Shown here one piece after another: positions 9,950 through 18,860 of a stretch of DNA of 64,000 nt. A model generated the notes under the pieces. The model ran no database searches and was not told where the DNA came from. It saw only the letters and a list, made by a program, of their open reading frames with translations. The position numbers and the translations under genes were made by a program. The first letter of the stretch is position 1, and every line of letters starts with the position of its first letter. Source of the stretch: a bacterium (GTDB lineage: Bacteria > Sysuimicrobiota > Sysuimicrobiia > Sysuimicrobiales > Segetimicrobiaceae); contig DATGJN010000092.1 of assembly GCA_035295165.1 (NCBI GenBank), forward strand, positions 62,001 through 126,000, in the 5' to 3' direction.

Positions 9950-11737
9950 ATGGCTGGACGATCGAGAGACGTGACAGACGAGATTCGCCACCGGGTCAGC
10001 ATCCTGGAGGTCGTCTCGCCGCATGTCACGCTGCGTCGGGCCGGCCGCAGTTACAAGGGGCTGTGCCCGTTCCACTCGGAGAAGACACCGTCGTTCAGCG
10101 TCGATCCCGAGCGCGGCGTCTTCTATTGTTTCGGCTGCCACGCCGGCGGGGACGTGTTCGACTTCGTGATGCGGATCGGCGGGCTGGCGTTCAGCGAGGC
10201 GCGAAGGGACCTTGCCGAGCGCGCTGGGGTGCGCCTCGAGGAGAGCCCGGACGCCGAGCAGCGGGCGGGCGAGCGGGAGCGGCTCCTGCGCGCGGCGGCG
10301 GAGGCGGCCGCGTTCTTTCGCGTTCAACTTGCCGAAGACGGGGGACGTCGGGCGCGTGAGTACCTCGCGTCGCGCGAGGTCGCGCAGACGGTGATCGAGA
10401 CGTTCGCGATCGGCTGTGCCCCGGCGGGGTGGGATCACCTACTGCGGGCGCTTCGGGTCCGCGGGTTCGACGCGGCCGCGTTGGAGCAGGCGGGGCTCGC
10501 GGTCCCGCGGCAGGGTGGCGACGGCCACTACGACGCGTTCCGGGACCGGGTGATCTTTCCGATCCATGACCTGCAGGGGCGGCCGATCGGCTTCGGTGGG
10601 CGGGCGCTCGACGACGCGGTGCCGAAGTACCTGAACTCCCGCGAGACGCCGCTGTTCGCGAAAGGGAAGGTGCTGTACGCGCTGGATATCGCCCGGGCAG
10701 CGATCCGGGAATCCGGCGAGGCGGTGGTGGTCGAGGGGTACATGGACGCCGTGAGCTGCCACCAGTTCGGTGTCCACGCGGCGGTGGCATCCCTGGGGAC
10801 GGCGCTGACCCTGGATCAGGTGCTCCTTCTCAAGCGCTTTGCGTCGCGGGCGGTGTTGGTCTACGATGCCGATGCCGCAGGCGCGGACGCCGCGGTGCGG
10901 GGGTTGGGGCTGTTCGACCAGGCGGAACTCCCGGTTCGGGTGGCGGTACTGCCCGGCGGCACCGATCCTGATTCATTCCTGCACACCCGCGGCCCGGCGG
11001 CGTTTACGGAACTCCTGGAACAGGCGCTGCCGATCTTCGACTACCGTCTGGCGATCGCCATGGAGCACCACGACCGGCGGACAGTGGAAGGAAAGGTTGG
11101 AATTGTTCACGAAATGAGTCAGTTAATCACTATAGCGCTTAACCACGTCCGGCAGGCGGAATATGTGCGTATCCTGGCGGAGCGGTTGGGTGTACGAGAG
11201 GACGCCATCCGGGACGAGCTTCGGCGTCTCGGGCATCGTCAGGAGACGCGCCGGCCGCAGGCAGCGACGTCGACCCCGGTTCCGGTAGCGAGAGGACGTG
11301 CGGCGGCGGAGGAGTTGTTGTTGCACCTCCTCGTGGCCGACGCCACGCTGCGGGCGTCGGTGCGTGACGCCGTGGTCCCGGAGATGTTTCGGGCGCCGGG
11401 GCACCGCGAACTGGCGGAGGCGCTGCTTGCGCCCGGGGCGTCCACTGACGACGTGGGTCGGTTGCGTGAGCGGCTGCGGGAGGAGGCGGCGGTCTCACTC
11501 CTGAGCCGATTTTTGATTGCCGAGCCACCGGTGAAAGGCGATCCGCATAAGGTGGCCGGGGGGTGCGTGCAGAAGATCAAGTTGAGCGATCTGGAGGAGC
11601 GAATCGCGCAGCTGATGGAGGCCCACGGCGATGCGGTGCGTGCGCGCGACGACGCGCGGCGAGACCGCCTCGCCGTCGAACTGCTCGAGGCAGGGAACGA
11701 AAAGGAGCGACTTAGGGAGTTGAAGGTGAGTGTCTAG
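9950..11737 (+). CDS. dnaG: DNA primase
   Basis: DnaG makes the RNA primers for chromosome replication. The 595-residue protein has an N-terminal CHC2 zinc-binding domain (CPFH and CFGCHAGGD), the RNA-polymerase-like core, a TOPRIM domain with the acidic residues in [10 protein letters not shown] and LVYDADAAG, and a C-terminal helicase-interaction region. I prefer ATG 9950 to a GTG five codons earlier, since the sequence then begins close to the usual [14 protein letters not shown]; neither start has a strong ribosome site. It overlaps rpoD by eight bases, a variant of the macromolecular-synthesis operon in which rpsU is absent. Confidence 0.97.
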   Translation: MAGRSRDVTDEIRHRVSILEVVSPHVTLRRAGRSYKGLCPFHSEKTPSFSVDPERGVFYCFGCHAGGDVFDFVMRIGGLAFSEARRDLAERAGVRLEESPDAEQRAGERERLLRAAAEAAAFFRVQLAEDGGRRAREYLASREVAQTVIETFAIGCAPAGWDHLLRALRVRGFDAAALEQAGLAVPRQGGDGHYDAFRDRVIFPIHDLQGRPIGFGGRALDDAVPKYLNSRETPLFAKGKVLYALDIARAAIRESGEAVVVEGYMDAVSCHQFGVHAAVASLGTALTLDQVLLLKRFASRAVLVYDADAAGADAAVRGLGLFDQAELPVRVAVLPGGTDPDSFLHTRGPAAFTELLEQALPIFDYRLAIAMEHHDRRTVEGKVGIVHEMSQLITIALNHVRQAEYVRILAERLGVREDAIRDELRRLGHRQETRRPQAATSTPVPVARGRAAAEELLLHLLVADATLRASVRDAVVPEMFRAPGHRELAEALLAPGASTDDVGRLRERLREEAAVSLLSRFLIAEPPVKGDPHKVAGGCVQKIKLSDLEERIAQLMEAHGDAVRARDDARRDRLAVELLEAGNEKERLRELKVSV

Positions 11738-12878
11738 GACCCGACGAGCACAGGCAACGACAGACGCGGACGCCACGGCCTCGAAGCGGAAGCTCGAAGC
11801 CGAGAAGGCGATCGCGACGCTGCCCGCTGAGCTGCGCCAGCTGGTCGAACAGGGGCGTCAGCGCGGGTACGTGACGTACGACGAGATTCAGGCCGTGCCG
11901 GAGGTGGAGCACAACCTCGACGAGTACGACCGGATCTACGGCATGCTGGTGGATCTCGAGATCAAAGTTGTGGACGATCCCAAGGACGCCGAGAAAAAGG
12001 AAGATGAGGACGAGGCCGAACCTGTCGAACTGGAGCCCCTGGAAGGCGTCAGCATCGACGACCCCGTCCGGATGTACCTCAAGGAGATCGGCAAGGTGCC
12101 GCTGCTCAATTCCGCGGACGAGATCAAGCTTGCGAAGCGGATGGAGCGGGGCGACGAAGAGGCCAAGCGTCGGCTGATCGAGGCGAACCTGCGTCTCGTG
12201 GTCAGCATCGCGAAGAAGTACGTGGGCCGGGGGATGCTGTTCCTTGATCTCATCCAGGAGGGCAACCTCGGTCTGATCCGCGCCGTCGAGAAGTTCGACT
12301 GGCGGAAGGGATACAAGTTCAGTACCTACGCCACCTGGTGGATCCGGCAGGCGATCACGCGCGCGCTGGCGGATCAGGCGCGGACCATTCGGATTCCGGT
12401 TCACATGGTCGAGACGATCAACAAACTGATCCGCGTGTCCCGCCAGCTCCTCCAGGAACTCGGCCGGGAACCGACCCCGGAAGAGATCGGCCATATCATG
12501 AAGATGCCGACCGAGCGGGTCCGGGAGATCATCAAGATCGCCCAGGAACCGATCTCCCTGGAGACGCCGATCGGCGAGGAGGAAGACAGCCACCTCGGCG
12601 ATTTCATCGAGGACCAAGACGCGCTCGCCCCAGCGGAGGCCGCGTCGTTTACGATGCTCAAGGAGCAGCTCGAGGGCGTACTGGAGACCCTGACGCCCAG
12701 GGAGCGAAAGGTGCTTCGACTCCGCTTCGGCCTGGACGACGGACGTCCGCGAACCCTGGAGGAAGTCGGGCGGGAATTCGGCGTGACCCGCGAACGGATC
12801 CGACAGATCGAGGCCAAGGCTCTGCGGAAGCTGCGTCACCCGAGCCGCAGCAAGCGGCTCAAGGACTTCATCGAGTAG
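11730..12878 (+). CDS. rpoD: Primary RNA polymerase sigma factor
   Basis: This is the housekeeping sigma-70 factor that directs RNA polymerase to -35/-10 promoters. From the GTG at 11730 it is 382 residues, with a short charged region 1.1, region 1.2 ([12 protein letters not shown]), region 2 with the -10 melting segment ([20 protein letters not shown]), region 3 and region 4 ([18 protein letters not shown]) that binds -35 elements. The acidic non-conserved insert seen in some proteobacterial RpoD proteins is absent. Translation is probably coupled to dnaG through the 8-base overlap, and a perfect hairpin follows the gene. Confidence 0.98.
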   Translation: MSRTRRAQATTDADATASKRKLEAEKAIATLPAELRQLVEQGRQRGYVTYDEIQAVPEVEHNLDEYDRIYGMLVDLEIKVVDDPKDAEKKEDEDEAEPVELEPLEGVSIDDPVRMYLKEIGKVPLLNSADEIKLAKRMERGDEEAKRRLIEANLRLVVSIAKKYVGRGMLFLDLIQEGNLGLIRAVEKFDWRKGYKFSTYATWWIRQAITRALADQARTIRIPVHMVETINKLIRVSRQLLQELGREPTPEEIGHIMKMPTERVREIIKIAQEPISLETPIGEEEDSHLGDFIEDQDALAPAEAASFTMLKEQLEGVLETLTPRERKVLRLRFGLDDGRPRTLEEVGREFGVTRERIRQIEAKALRKLRHPSRSKRLKDFIE

Positions 12879-12910
12879 GGAACCCCGCCGATCGCTCGCC
12901 ACGGGGGTGT

Positions 12911-12938
12911 GTGCCCGGCCGCCGGAGCGGCCGGGCAC
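12911..12938 (+). terminator. Hairpin after rpoD
   Basis: GTGCCCGGCCGC and GCGGCCGGGCAC form a perfect 12-bp stem with a CGGA loop, 32 bases after the rpoD stop. Only a weak T-rich stretch (TCGTATTT) follows. It is the likely end of the dnaG-rpoD transcript. Confidence 0.75.
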
Positions 12939-13049
12939 CCTCGTATTTCACGGTCGCGTCGGTCTCAGGCGTTCCAGGAACCCCCGACGCGCGCGTCCAA
13001 TCCTGCATTCGATCGGTCCACTGGACGCGGTGGAGGAGAGAGTGGCGCG

Positions 13050-13460
13050 ATGCGGCCGGAGACGGATCGGTGGGGTCTGGTGATCGTTCGGATGCTCGTC
13101 GGCGCGATCTTCATCGCGCACGGATCGCCGAAATTGCTCGCGGCGCGCCGGAACCCCAGCCTCCCGGACTTTGCCGCGTCGCTGCATCGGATCGGCCTGA
13201 ACCCAGGCCTGTTCTGGGCGTGGGCGGTCACGATTGTGGAGTCTTTTGGGGGCGTGTGCCTGTTCCTCGGCGTGTTCACGCGGGCCGCCGCCGCGCTGAT
13301 CGGCGCCGAGATGATCGTCGCCGGCCTCAAGGTCAACGGCCTCCGGGGATTCTACTGGACCCACGGCGGGTGGGAGGTCCCGTTGGTCTTCGCCGTGCTC
13401 TGTGCCGTGCTTGTGCTCACGACCCCTGGGCGGCGCTCGGCCGGCCAGGCGCGGCGGTAG
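13050..13460 (+). CDS. DoxX family membrane protein
   Basis: This is a small membrane protein of the DoxX/DUF4870-like group with four hydrophobic helices. The 136-residue form starts at ATG 13050 behind GGAGGAGAG; the longer open frame to 12909 would run through the rpoD terminator. Typical DoxX features are visible: RMLVGAIFIAHGSPKLLA in helix 1, and the VESFGGVCLFLGVFTRAAA pair. Members of the family have been linked to redox balance or thiosulfate metabolism, but the role of most is unknown. It lies 16 bases before the Ldh-type dehydrogenase and is probably cotranscribed with it. Confidence 0.88.
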   Translation: MRPETDRWGLVIVRMLVGAIFIAHGSPKLLAARRNPSLPDFAASLHRIGLNPGLFWAWAVTIVESFGGVCLFLGVFTRAAAALIGAEMIVAGLKVNGLRGFYWTHGGWEVPLVFAVLCAVLVLTTPGRRSAGQARR

Positions 13461-13476
13461 AGAAGGAGGCGGAGCG

Positions 13477-14541
13477 ATGCCGGGACTGCGATTTCGGGCC
13501 GATGCGCTTCGGACGGTGGCGGCGCGGATCTTCATCGCGATCAGGACGCCGGACGATGTCGCCGCCGTGGTGGCGGACACGCTCGTCGAGGCGAACCTGA
13601 TGGGGCACGACTCGCACGGGGTGCTCCGCGTCCCGCAATACGTCGGCGCGGCGCGGGAGGGACGCCTGAAGGTCGCGGCGCGGCCGAGACGCGTGACCGC
13701 GCGCGGCGCCACGGCGTTCGTGAGCGGTGAGTGGGGGTTCGGCCAACTGACCGGGAGGCTGGCGATGGACGAGGCGGTCCGCCTGGCGCATGAGTACGGC
13801 ATCGGTGCCGCGGCCGCGATCCGGTGTACCCACCTGGGGCGCGTCGGCGACTACGTGGAGCGGGCCGCCGCCCACGGGTGCGTGGGGATGGCGTGGGTCG
13901 GGGGGTTGCATCCGGCCGCCGTGCCGTATGGGGGCCGCAGGCGCACGCTGGGGACCAATCCGATGGCGGTCGGGTTCCCGGTCGCCGGCGACCATCCGGT
14001 CGTTCTCGACTTCGCGACGACGATGATCGCGGCGGGGAAGATCGCGGCGGCGCGGGCGGCCAAGAAACCGCTCCCGCCGGGACGCATCGTCGACCGCGAC
14101 GGCACGTCGGCGACGGACCCGCAGGCGTTCTACGACGGGGGCGCGTTGTTGCCGTTCGGGGAGCACAAGGGGTACGCGCTGTCCACGGTCGTCGATTTGT
14201 TGGGGCAGGCGCTCACCGGAGCCGAGCGCCCGGACGAGCATGGCGACGTACAGCCGGGAGAGCGGCGCTCGGGCGCGCTGTTCATCGCAGTCAGTACCGG
14301 CGCGTTCCGGCCGGCCGAGGACGCGGCGGCCGCCGCGCGGTCCATCGTCGACCGGTTGCGCGACGTGCCAACGGCACCCGGGTTCGATCGGGTGCTCACG
14401 CCCGGACAGCCCGAGGCGCTCATGCGGGCGCGGTGGCTGCGGGACGGGATCGAAGTGGCGGAAGCCACGTGGCAGGCGATCCGCGACACGGCGGCGGCGG
14501 CGGGTCTGGCCGCGGCCGCGCTCCCCGAACCGATGGGGTAG
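13477..14541 (+). CDS. Malate/L-lactate/ureidoglycolate dehydrogenase family oxidoreductase (Ldh_2)
   Basis: This NAD(P)-dependent dehydrogenase belongs to the family of YlbC, AllD, ComC and delta1-piperideine-2-carboxylate reductase. It is 354 residues from ATG 13477, which has AAGGAGG nine bases upstream. The conserved catalytic His lies in GHDSHGVLRVPQY, and the family marks LGTNPMAVGFP, VLDFATTMIAAGKI and LLPFGEHKGYALS are all present. The substrate is a 2-hydroxy acid or cyclic imino acid that cannot be assigned from sequence. It converges on the M19 gene with only eight bases between the stop codons, where a small GCGGG/CCCGC hairpin sits. Confidence 0.92.
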   Translation: MPGLRFRADALRTVAARIFIAIRTPDDVAAVVADTLVEANLMGHDSHGVLRVPQYVGAAREGRLKVAARPRRVTARGATAFVSGEWGFGQLTGRLAMDEAVRLAHEYGIGAAAAIRCTHLGRVGDYVERAAAHGCVGMAWVGGLHPAAVPYGGRRRTLGTNPMAVGFPVAGDHPVVLDFATTMIAAGKIAAARAAKKPLPPGRIVDRDGTSATDPQAFYDGGALLPFGEHKGYALSTVVDLLGQALTGAERPDEHGDVQPGERRSGALFIAVSTGAFRPAEDAAAAARSIVDRLRDVPTAPGFDRVLTPGQPEALMRARWLRDGIEVAEATWQAIRDTAAAAGLAAAALPEPMG

Positions 14542-14549
14542 CCGCGGGT

Positions 14550-15743
14550 CTACCCGCAGACGTCCCTGAACACCCGAAGATAGTTGAGCCCCAGCAACTT
14601 GCGCAGTTCCTCCTCGTTGAAGCCCCGCTTCGCGAGCGCGACGGTCAGGTTCGGCCAGTCGCCGAAGTTCTCGTAGCCCCGGAGCACGTGATCTCCGAGC
14701 AACCGGTGCTCCTTGAGCCGGAACCCCGCCCAGTCGAACGTTGCGGGGTTGTGGCGCGGCATCGAGTCCGGATACTCGACGAGCGACTCGGTGCCCGGTC
14801 CGGGGCCCATCTTGTCGGTGCCGATTCCCACGTGATCGATCCCGCACACGTCCACAAGGTGCTCCACGTGATCGACGAACGCGTCGAGCGGGACCTCCGC
14901 TTTGTCGGAGATGAACCCGGGGATCACCACGACACCGAAGTACCCGCCGCGGTCGGCGACCGCCTTCGCGAGTTCGTCGGTCTTACCGCGGTCGTGGTAG
15001 CACACCGCCTTGCTTGCGGAGTGGGACACGATCACGGGGGCCGTCGAGATCTTGAGCGCGTCCCAGCCGACCTGCTCGCTGCAGTGGCTGACGTCCACCA
15101 GAATCCGCGCATCGTTCAGGGCCCTGACCATCTCCCGACCGAAGTAGGAGAGCCCGCCCTGGCCGGTCTCGGTGCAGCCGTCGCCCACGAGGTTGCGCAG
15201 ATTGTAGGTGAGCTGCACCATCCGCAGCCCGAGGTTGTAGAAGTGCCGGACGCGGTCGAGGTCGTCCCCGAACGGGGTGGTGTTCTGGAAGTCGATCACG
15301 ATCCCGCGCTTGCCCTCGCGGTGGACGCGCTCGATCTCGTCGGCGCGCCGAACGATTTCCACCGCCCCGCCGAGCGCGTCGGCGATGCCGTAGGCGCGCG
15401 AGATCAACTCGTTCGCGCGTTCGTACGCGCCCGTGTATCGGTGCGTACCCGAGAACGTGCCGCACGCGATGGTGACGCCCGATCGGTCCCACAATGCGAG
15501 GTACTGGGTCCGAGCCTCCGGGGACGCGATGATCTCCTCCGCCGTCATCGCCGCCATGCGGGGAGCGATCTCGTCGCGCGCCGTCATTCCCTTGCGCATG
15601 CTGTCCTCGAGCGCCTGCTTCATGCGCGGGGTAAACAGCGCGCCGCTTGTGATCGGAGGCTGCTGCGTGTCTATCACGAGCGCGTCGCGATGAATGCGGC
15701 GGGCTTCGTCCGGGGTCACGCGTGGTGTGCGCGTTCGAGCCAT
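14550..15743 (-). CDS. Peptidase M19 (renal dipeptidase) family protein with incomplete metal site
   Basis: The 397-residue sequence has the M19 fold marks VDVSHCSEQVGWDAL, PVIVSHSASKAV and HVGIGTDKMG, which carry the two later metal His residues and the catalytic Asp. The opening HxD motif, normally VIDGHNDLP, is VIDTQQPP (23-30), so the His and Asp are Gln and Pro. The bridging Glu, usually in an IEGG segment, is replaced in GIVIDFQNTTPF. A complete binuclear zinc centre therefore looks unlikely, and the protein may use one metal, act on another substrate or be inactive. A GGGAGGGA site precedes the ATG. No signal peptide is visible. Confidence 0.88.
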   Translation of the reverse strand: MARTRTPRVTPDEARRIHRDALVIDTQQPPITSGALFTPRMKQALEDSMRKGMTARDEIAPRMAAMTAEEIIASPEARTQYLALWDRSGVTIACGTFSGTHRYTGAYERANELISRAYGIADALGGAVEIVRRADEIERVHREGKRGIVIDFQNTTPFGDDLDRVRHFYNLGLRMVQLTYNLRNLVGDGCTETGQGGLSYFGREMVRALNDARILVDVSHCSEQVGWDALKISTAPVIVSHSASKAVCYHDRGKTDELAKAVADRGGYFGVVVIPGFISDKAEVPLDAFVDHVEHLVDVCGIDHVGIGTDKMGPGPGTESLVEYPDSMPRHNPATFDWAGFRLKEHRLLGDHVLRGYENFGDWPNLTVALAKRGFNEEELRKLLGLNYLRVFRDVCG

Positions 15744-15876
15744 TGAGTCCCTCCCATGGTGGTGCGCGGCGGCCTCGCCCCGGCCGTCGTCCCCGACGGC
15801 TTCTGGGTTTCGCGGCCTGCTTCCTCTGGCGGGCCGGACGGACGCGTTGGAGCCATCGCGCCCGGGCGGCCAGATC

Positions 15877-16581
15877 TCAGCGCAGGGCGATCTCCAGCCG
15901 GCGGTTGGTCTTGCCTTTGTTCTCGGTCTTCGTGATCGTGAGACGGCCGATCTCGCCGGTGCGCGCCACGTGCGTGCCGCCGTCGGCCTGGGCGTCGAAG
16001 CCCTCGATCTCGATGACGCGTACGGTCTGGATGTCGGGTGGCAGCGAGACGTTCGCGAGCCGCGTGAGATCGGATCGTTCGAACTCCTCGCGCGCGACGA
16101 ACCGTGCCAGGATCGGTCGGTCCTCCGAGATGATCCGGTTGGCTTCTGCCTCGATTGCTGCGATGCGTGCCTTGCTCAGGTCCTCCAGCGCAAAGTCCAT
16201 CCGCGCCCGATCCGGATAGATCGCGCCGCCGGTTACCAGCGCGCCGAACAGGCGGTAGACGGCGCCGACCAGCACGTGCAGCGCGGAGTGGTGGCGCATG
16301 ATCGCGTGGCGGCGCTCCCAGTCGATCGAGCCGCGCACCGAGCTGTCGCGCGCGGGGCCGGCGTCCTCCAGCACGTGCCAGATCGTGCCCCCGTCCCTGC
16401 GCTGTCCCGTCACGCGGGTCTGGCCGTCGCTCCATGCGAGCGTTCCGGTGTCCGACGGCTGGCCGCCGCCCCCGGGATAGAACGCGGTGCGATCCAGGGA
16501 AACGGCGCGGCCGTCCACCGTGGTGACGGTCGCGTCGAACTCTCGCATGTAACTGTCGTGGAGGTACAGCAACTCGGTCAT
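15877..16581 (-). CDS. alaX: AlaX-type trans-editing protein (alanyl-tRNA editing domain)
   Basis: AlaX proteins are free-standing relatives of the AlaRS editing domain that hydrolyse mischarged Ser- or Gly-tRNA(Ala). The start is ATG 16581 with GGAGGCGAA upstream, giving 234 residues; the much longer open frame continues into untranslated sequence. The glycine-rich FYPGGGGQPSDTG and the first metal motif HHSALH (98-102) are present. The second motif reads ADGGTHVARTGEIG, so His204 is kept but the usual Cys of CGGTH is Asp200. The protein has the compact AlaX build without the C-Ala domain. It may still bind zinc with fewer or other ligands. Confidence 0.9.
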   Translation of the reverse strand: MTELLYLHDSYMREFDATVTTVDGRAVSLDRTAFYPGGGGQPSDTGTLAWSDGQTRVTGQRRDGGTIWHVLEDAGPARDSSVRGSIDWERRHAIMRHHSALHVLVGAVYRLFGALVTGGAIYPDRARMDFALEDLSKARIAAIEAEANRIISEDRPILARFVAREEFERSDLTRLANVSLPPDIQTVRVIEIEGFDAQADGGTHVARTGEIGRLTITKTENKGKTNRRLEIALR

Positions 16582-16706
16582 TTCGCCTCCGCCCGTGCCG
16601 CGTCGACGTCGTTCCGGCGAACAGATACGCCGTCGCTCACGACCGAACCCTTCCGTGTTCGCCCCGTCGTCGCACAGCCCGGCAGCCGGACCGGCCGGTT
16701 GCGGTT

Positions 16707-17324
16707 TTATGGCATTGACTCGTCCACGGTGATCGACGTCGCGGTGAAGCTGCCGTCCGCGCCGGCGGTACCGCGCACGGTCACCTTCATCTGCGGCTTG
16801 AGCGCGCTGCTCGTCACGACCGCGAGCCGGTGGATCGACGCAGACGGCGGCACCGCGATCTTCCAGACCTGACCTTGGTAGCTCAGCGCTACCGTCCGGC
16901 CGGACACCGCCGACACGTACTGCGTCACGACCGCATTGGTCATGGTGTCCCCCGAGTCCATCAGCCACTGGCCCTCTCGGGCCCGGCCCTTGAACTCCGG
17001 CGGGAAGATGTTGATCGAGACGGCTGTGAGCGATCCATCCGCACCCTTCTTCGCGTCCACCCCGATGAAGTCGCCGCTCTTGATGTCAGACAGGGGGACC
17101 GTGCTGCGGCTGATGAAGTTCGTTGTCTCGGTGGTCTTGACCGTCTTCGTACCGTCGGCGGTGGTCAGGACCACGGCTCCGGGTGCCGCCGACGCGATCG
17201 TGCCGGCGAGCGTCGTTGTCGCTTGAGCGGCGCCGTTTTCGGGGGCCGCGCTGAGCGCACCCGCCACGACGGCGAGCGCCGCGAGCATGGGGAGTAGCGC
17301 GAGCCGGCTCTTGTGGTGTTGCAT
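16707..17324 (-). CDS. Secreted DUF5666-like beta-domain protein
   Basis: This 205-residue protein begins with a Sec signal peptide (basic MQHHKSR, then a hydrophobic run ending near GAAQA). The mature part consists of repeated short beta-rich units of the DUF5666 kind, with phrases such as GTIASAAPGAVVLTTADG and LSDIKSGDFIGVDAKKGADG that resemble an OB-like soluble-ligand fold. No enzymatic residues can be named. The start at 17324 has a strong GGAGGTG site seven bases upstream. It follows no clear operon partner, although alaX lies 125 bases downstream on the same strand. Role unknown; it probably works outside the cytoplasmic membrane. Confidence 0.75.
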   Translation of the reverse strand: MQHHKSRLALLPMLAALAVVAGALSAAPENGAAQATTTLAGTIASAAPGAVVLTTADGTKTVKTTETTNFISRSTVPLSDIKSGDFIGVDAKKGADGSLTAVSINIFPPEFKGRAREGQWLMDSGDTMTNAVVTQYVSAVSGRTVALSYQGQVWKIAVPPSASIHRLAVVTSSALKPQMKVTVRGTAGADGSFTATSITVDESMP

Positions 17325-17534
17325 GCGGTGCACCTCCGGGTGTCGTCTCAAGGTCCGTCGAGACCGGCGCCATTCTAGCACATCCCGGTTGTCGGTTCGT
17401 CACATTTGGTTAACGAGTCGACCACCCGGCGCACCTGGGGCGTGTGCGGGATGCGCACACGGCTCCGGCGAAACTCTTAGCCCGTACCGTGCGGATCCCG
17501 CGAGACCGAGCAGGCCCGGCACGGAGGAGTTCAC

Positions 17535-18833
17535 GTGCGCGTCCATCGATCGACCACAGTGGCCAGCGACCGACGACAAGCCGCGGTCCCAACCGCAGAG
17601 GCGGCCCCGACGGCACGGTGGACTGCCCTCGCACTGATCGCGGCCGCGCAGGTCGGGGCGATGAGCACTTGGTTCAGTGCGGCCGCCGTCGGTCCGGCCT
17701 TGGCGGCGGCGTGGCACCTGTCCGGCCCGCAGCTCGCGCTGCTGACCGTGGGCGTACAGCTCGGGTTCGTCGCGGGGGCGCTCGCGCTTGCGGTCGGCGG
17801 GATCGCGGACGTGTTCCCCACGCGCGGGGTGTTCGTCGTCGCGGCGGTCCTGGCCGCGGCCACGAACGCGTCGATGCTGTTGGCCGGCGGGGACATGCGG
17901 ATCGCGCTTCCGCTTCGCTTCGCCCTCGGCGTCGTCCTCGCCGGCGTCTACCCCACGGGGATGAAGCTCATGGCGGGGTGGTTTCGTGAAGGGCGGGGCT
18001 TCGCGATCGGCACGCTCGTCGGGGCCTTGACGCTTGGGGCGGCGCTCCCCCACCTGTTCGCGGGCCTCGGTGCGGCAACGTCCACCTCCTGGCAGGGCGT
18101 GATCGTGGCGACGAGCGTCGGGGCGCTCGTGTCGGCCGCCGTGATGGCCGCGTTCGTCCGGCCCGGGCCGTTCGAGGCGCCGGCGGCCCGCCTTGACCTC
18201 GGGTGGGCGCTGCGGGCGCTTCGCGATCCTGCGCTCAGGCTCGCGAATTTCGGCTACTACGGCCACATGTGGGAGCTATATGCTATGTGGACGTGGATCC
18301 CGGCGTTCCTGCTCGCCAGCCTGCGGGCGTCCGCAGGCGCCGCGGATCCGCCCGGCGTGGGGCGCGTCGCCAGCTTGGCTGCGGCCTTGGTGATCGCCGC
18401 GGGCGCGGGGGGGTGTGTCGCGGCGGGGTGGGTCGCCGACCGCATCGGCCGAACCTACACCACCGCGGGCGCCATGGCGTTGAGCGGGACCTGCGCGATC
18501 GCCACGGGACTGCTTTTCGGGCGCGCGCCGGCGCTGGTCATCGGCGTGGCGGTCGTCTGGGGGATCGCCGTCATCGCCGACTCGGCCCAGTTTTCCGCGG
18601 CGATCAGCGAACTCTCCGAACCTCAACGCGTGGGCAGCTCACTCGCGCTTCAGACGTCGGTGGGCTTCCTGCTCACCGCGGCCAGCATTCAGGTCCTACC
18701 GTACGTCGCGCGCACGGCGGGATGGCCCGCAGCCTTCCTGCTCCTGAGCGCCGGCCCGGCGGCAGGCACGATCTCGATGCTGCGTCTGCGCGCCAGGCCG
18801 GAGGCGGCCCGTCTCGCCGGCGGGCGCCGCTAG
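17535..18833 (+). CDS. Major facilitator superfamily transporter
   Basis: A 432-residue carrier with twelve predicted hydrophobic helices and the MFS loop signatures, including GGIADVFPTRGVFVVA between helices 2 and 3 and GWVADRIGRTYTTAG between helices 8 and 9. Helix 1 (AQVGAMSTWFSAAAVGPAL) resembles the NarK/CynX-like anion or organic-acid carriers. The GTG at 17535 is chosen because GGAGGAG lies just upstream; a basic 30-residue tail precedes helix 1. The substrate cannot be assigned. It is a single gene, divergent from the DUF5666-like gene and convergent with the HtrA gene, with a large inverted repeat across its stop codon. Confidence 0.88.
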   Translation: MRVHRSTTVASDRRQAAVPTAEAAPTARWTALALIAAAQVGAMSTWFSAAAVGPALAAAWHLSGPQLALLTVGVQLGFVAGALALAVGGIADVFPTRGVFVVAAVLAAATNASMLLAGGDMRIALPLRFALGVVLAGVYPTGMKLMAGWFREGRGFAIGTLVGALTLGAALPHLFAGLGAATSTSWQGVIVATSVGALVSAAVMAAFVRPGPFEAPAARLDLGWALRALRDPALRLANFGYYGHMWELYAMWTWIPAFLLASLRASAGAADPPGVGRVASLAAALVIAAGAGGCVAAGWVADRIGRTYTTAGAMALSGTCAIATGLLFGRAPALVIGVAVVWGIAVIADSAQFSAAISELSEPQRVGSSLALQTSVGFLLTAASIQVLPYVARTAGWPAAFLLLSAGPAAGTISMLRLRARPEAARLAGGRR

Positions 18834-18853
18834 GGTGGACCCGGCGCCCGCCG
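18818..18853. terminator. Bidirectional terminator-like inverted repeat
   Basis: CGGCGGGCGCCG (18818-18829) and CGGCGCCCGCCG (18842-18853) form a perfect 12-bp stem with a 12-base loop. It spans the MFS stop codon and the 27-base gap to the convergent HtrA gene, so it can serve both transcripts. There is no T-run. Confidence 0.65.
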
Positions 18854-18860
18854 ATTCGCC

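Noticed and set aside
9766-10029. N-terminal extension of the class III aminotransferase
   Set aside because: It crosses the dnaG leader and terminator hairpin and lacks homology-like text; ATG 9765 has a strong ribosome site.
12909-13049. Extended start of the DoxX gene
   Set aside because: The extension runs through the rpoD terminator hairpin; GGAGGAG precedes ATG 13050.
16582-16968. N-terminal extension of AlaX
   Set aside because: It overlaps the DUF5666-like gene and adds no domain; ATG 16581 with GGAGGCGAA gives the normal AlaX start.
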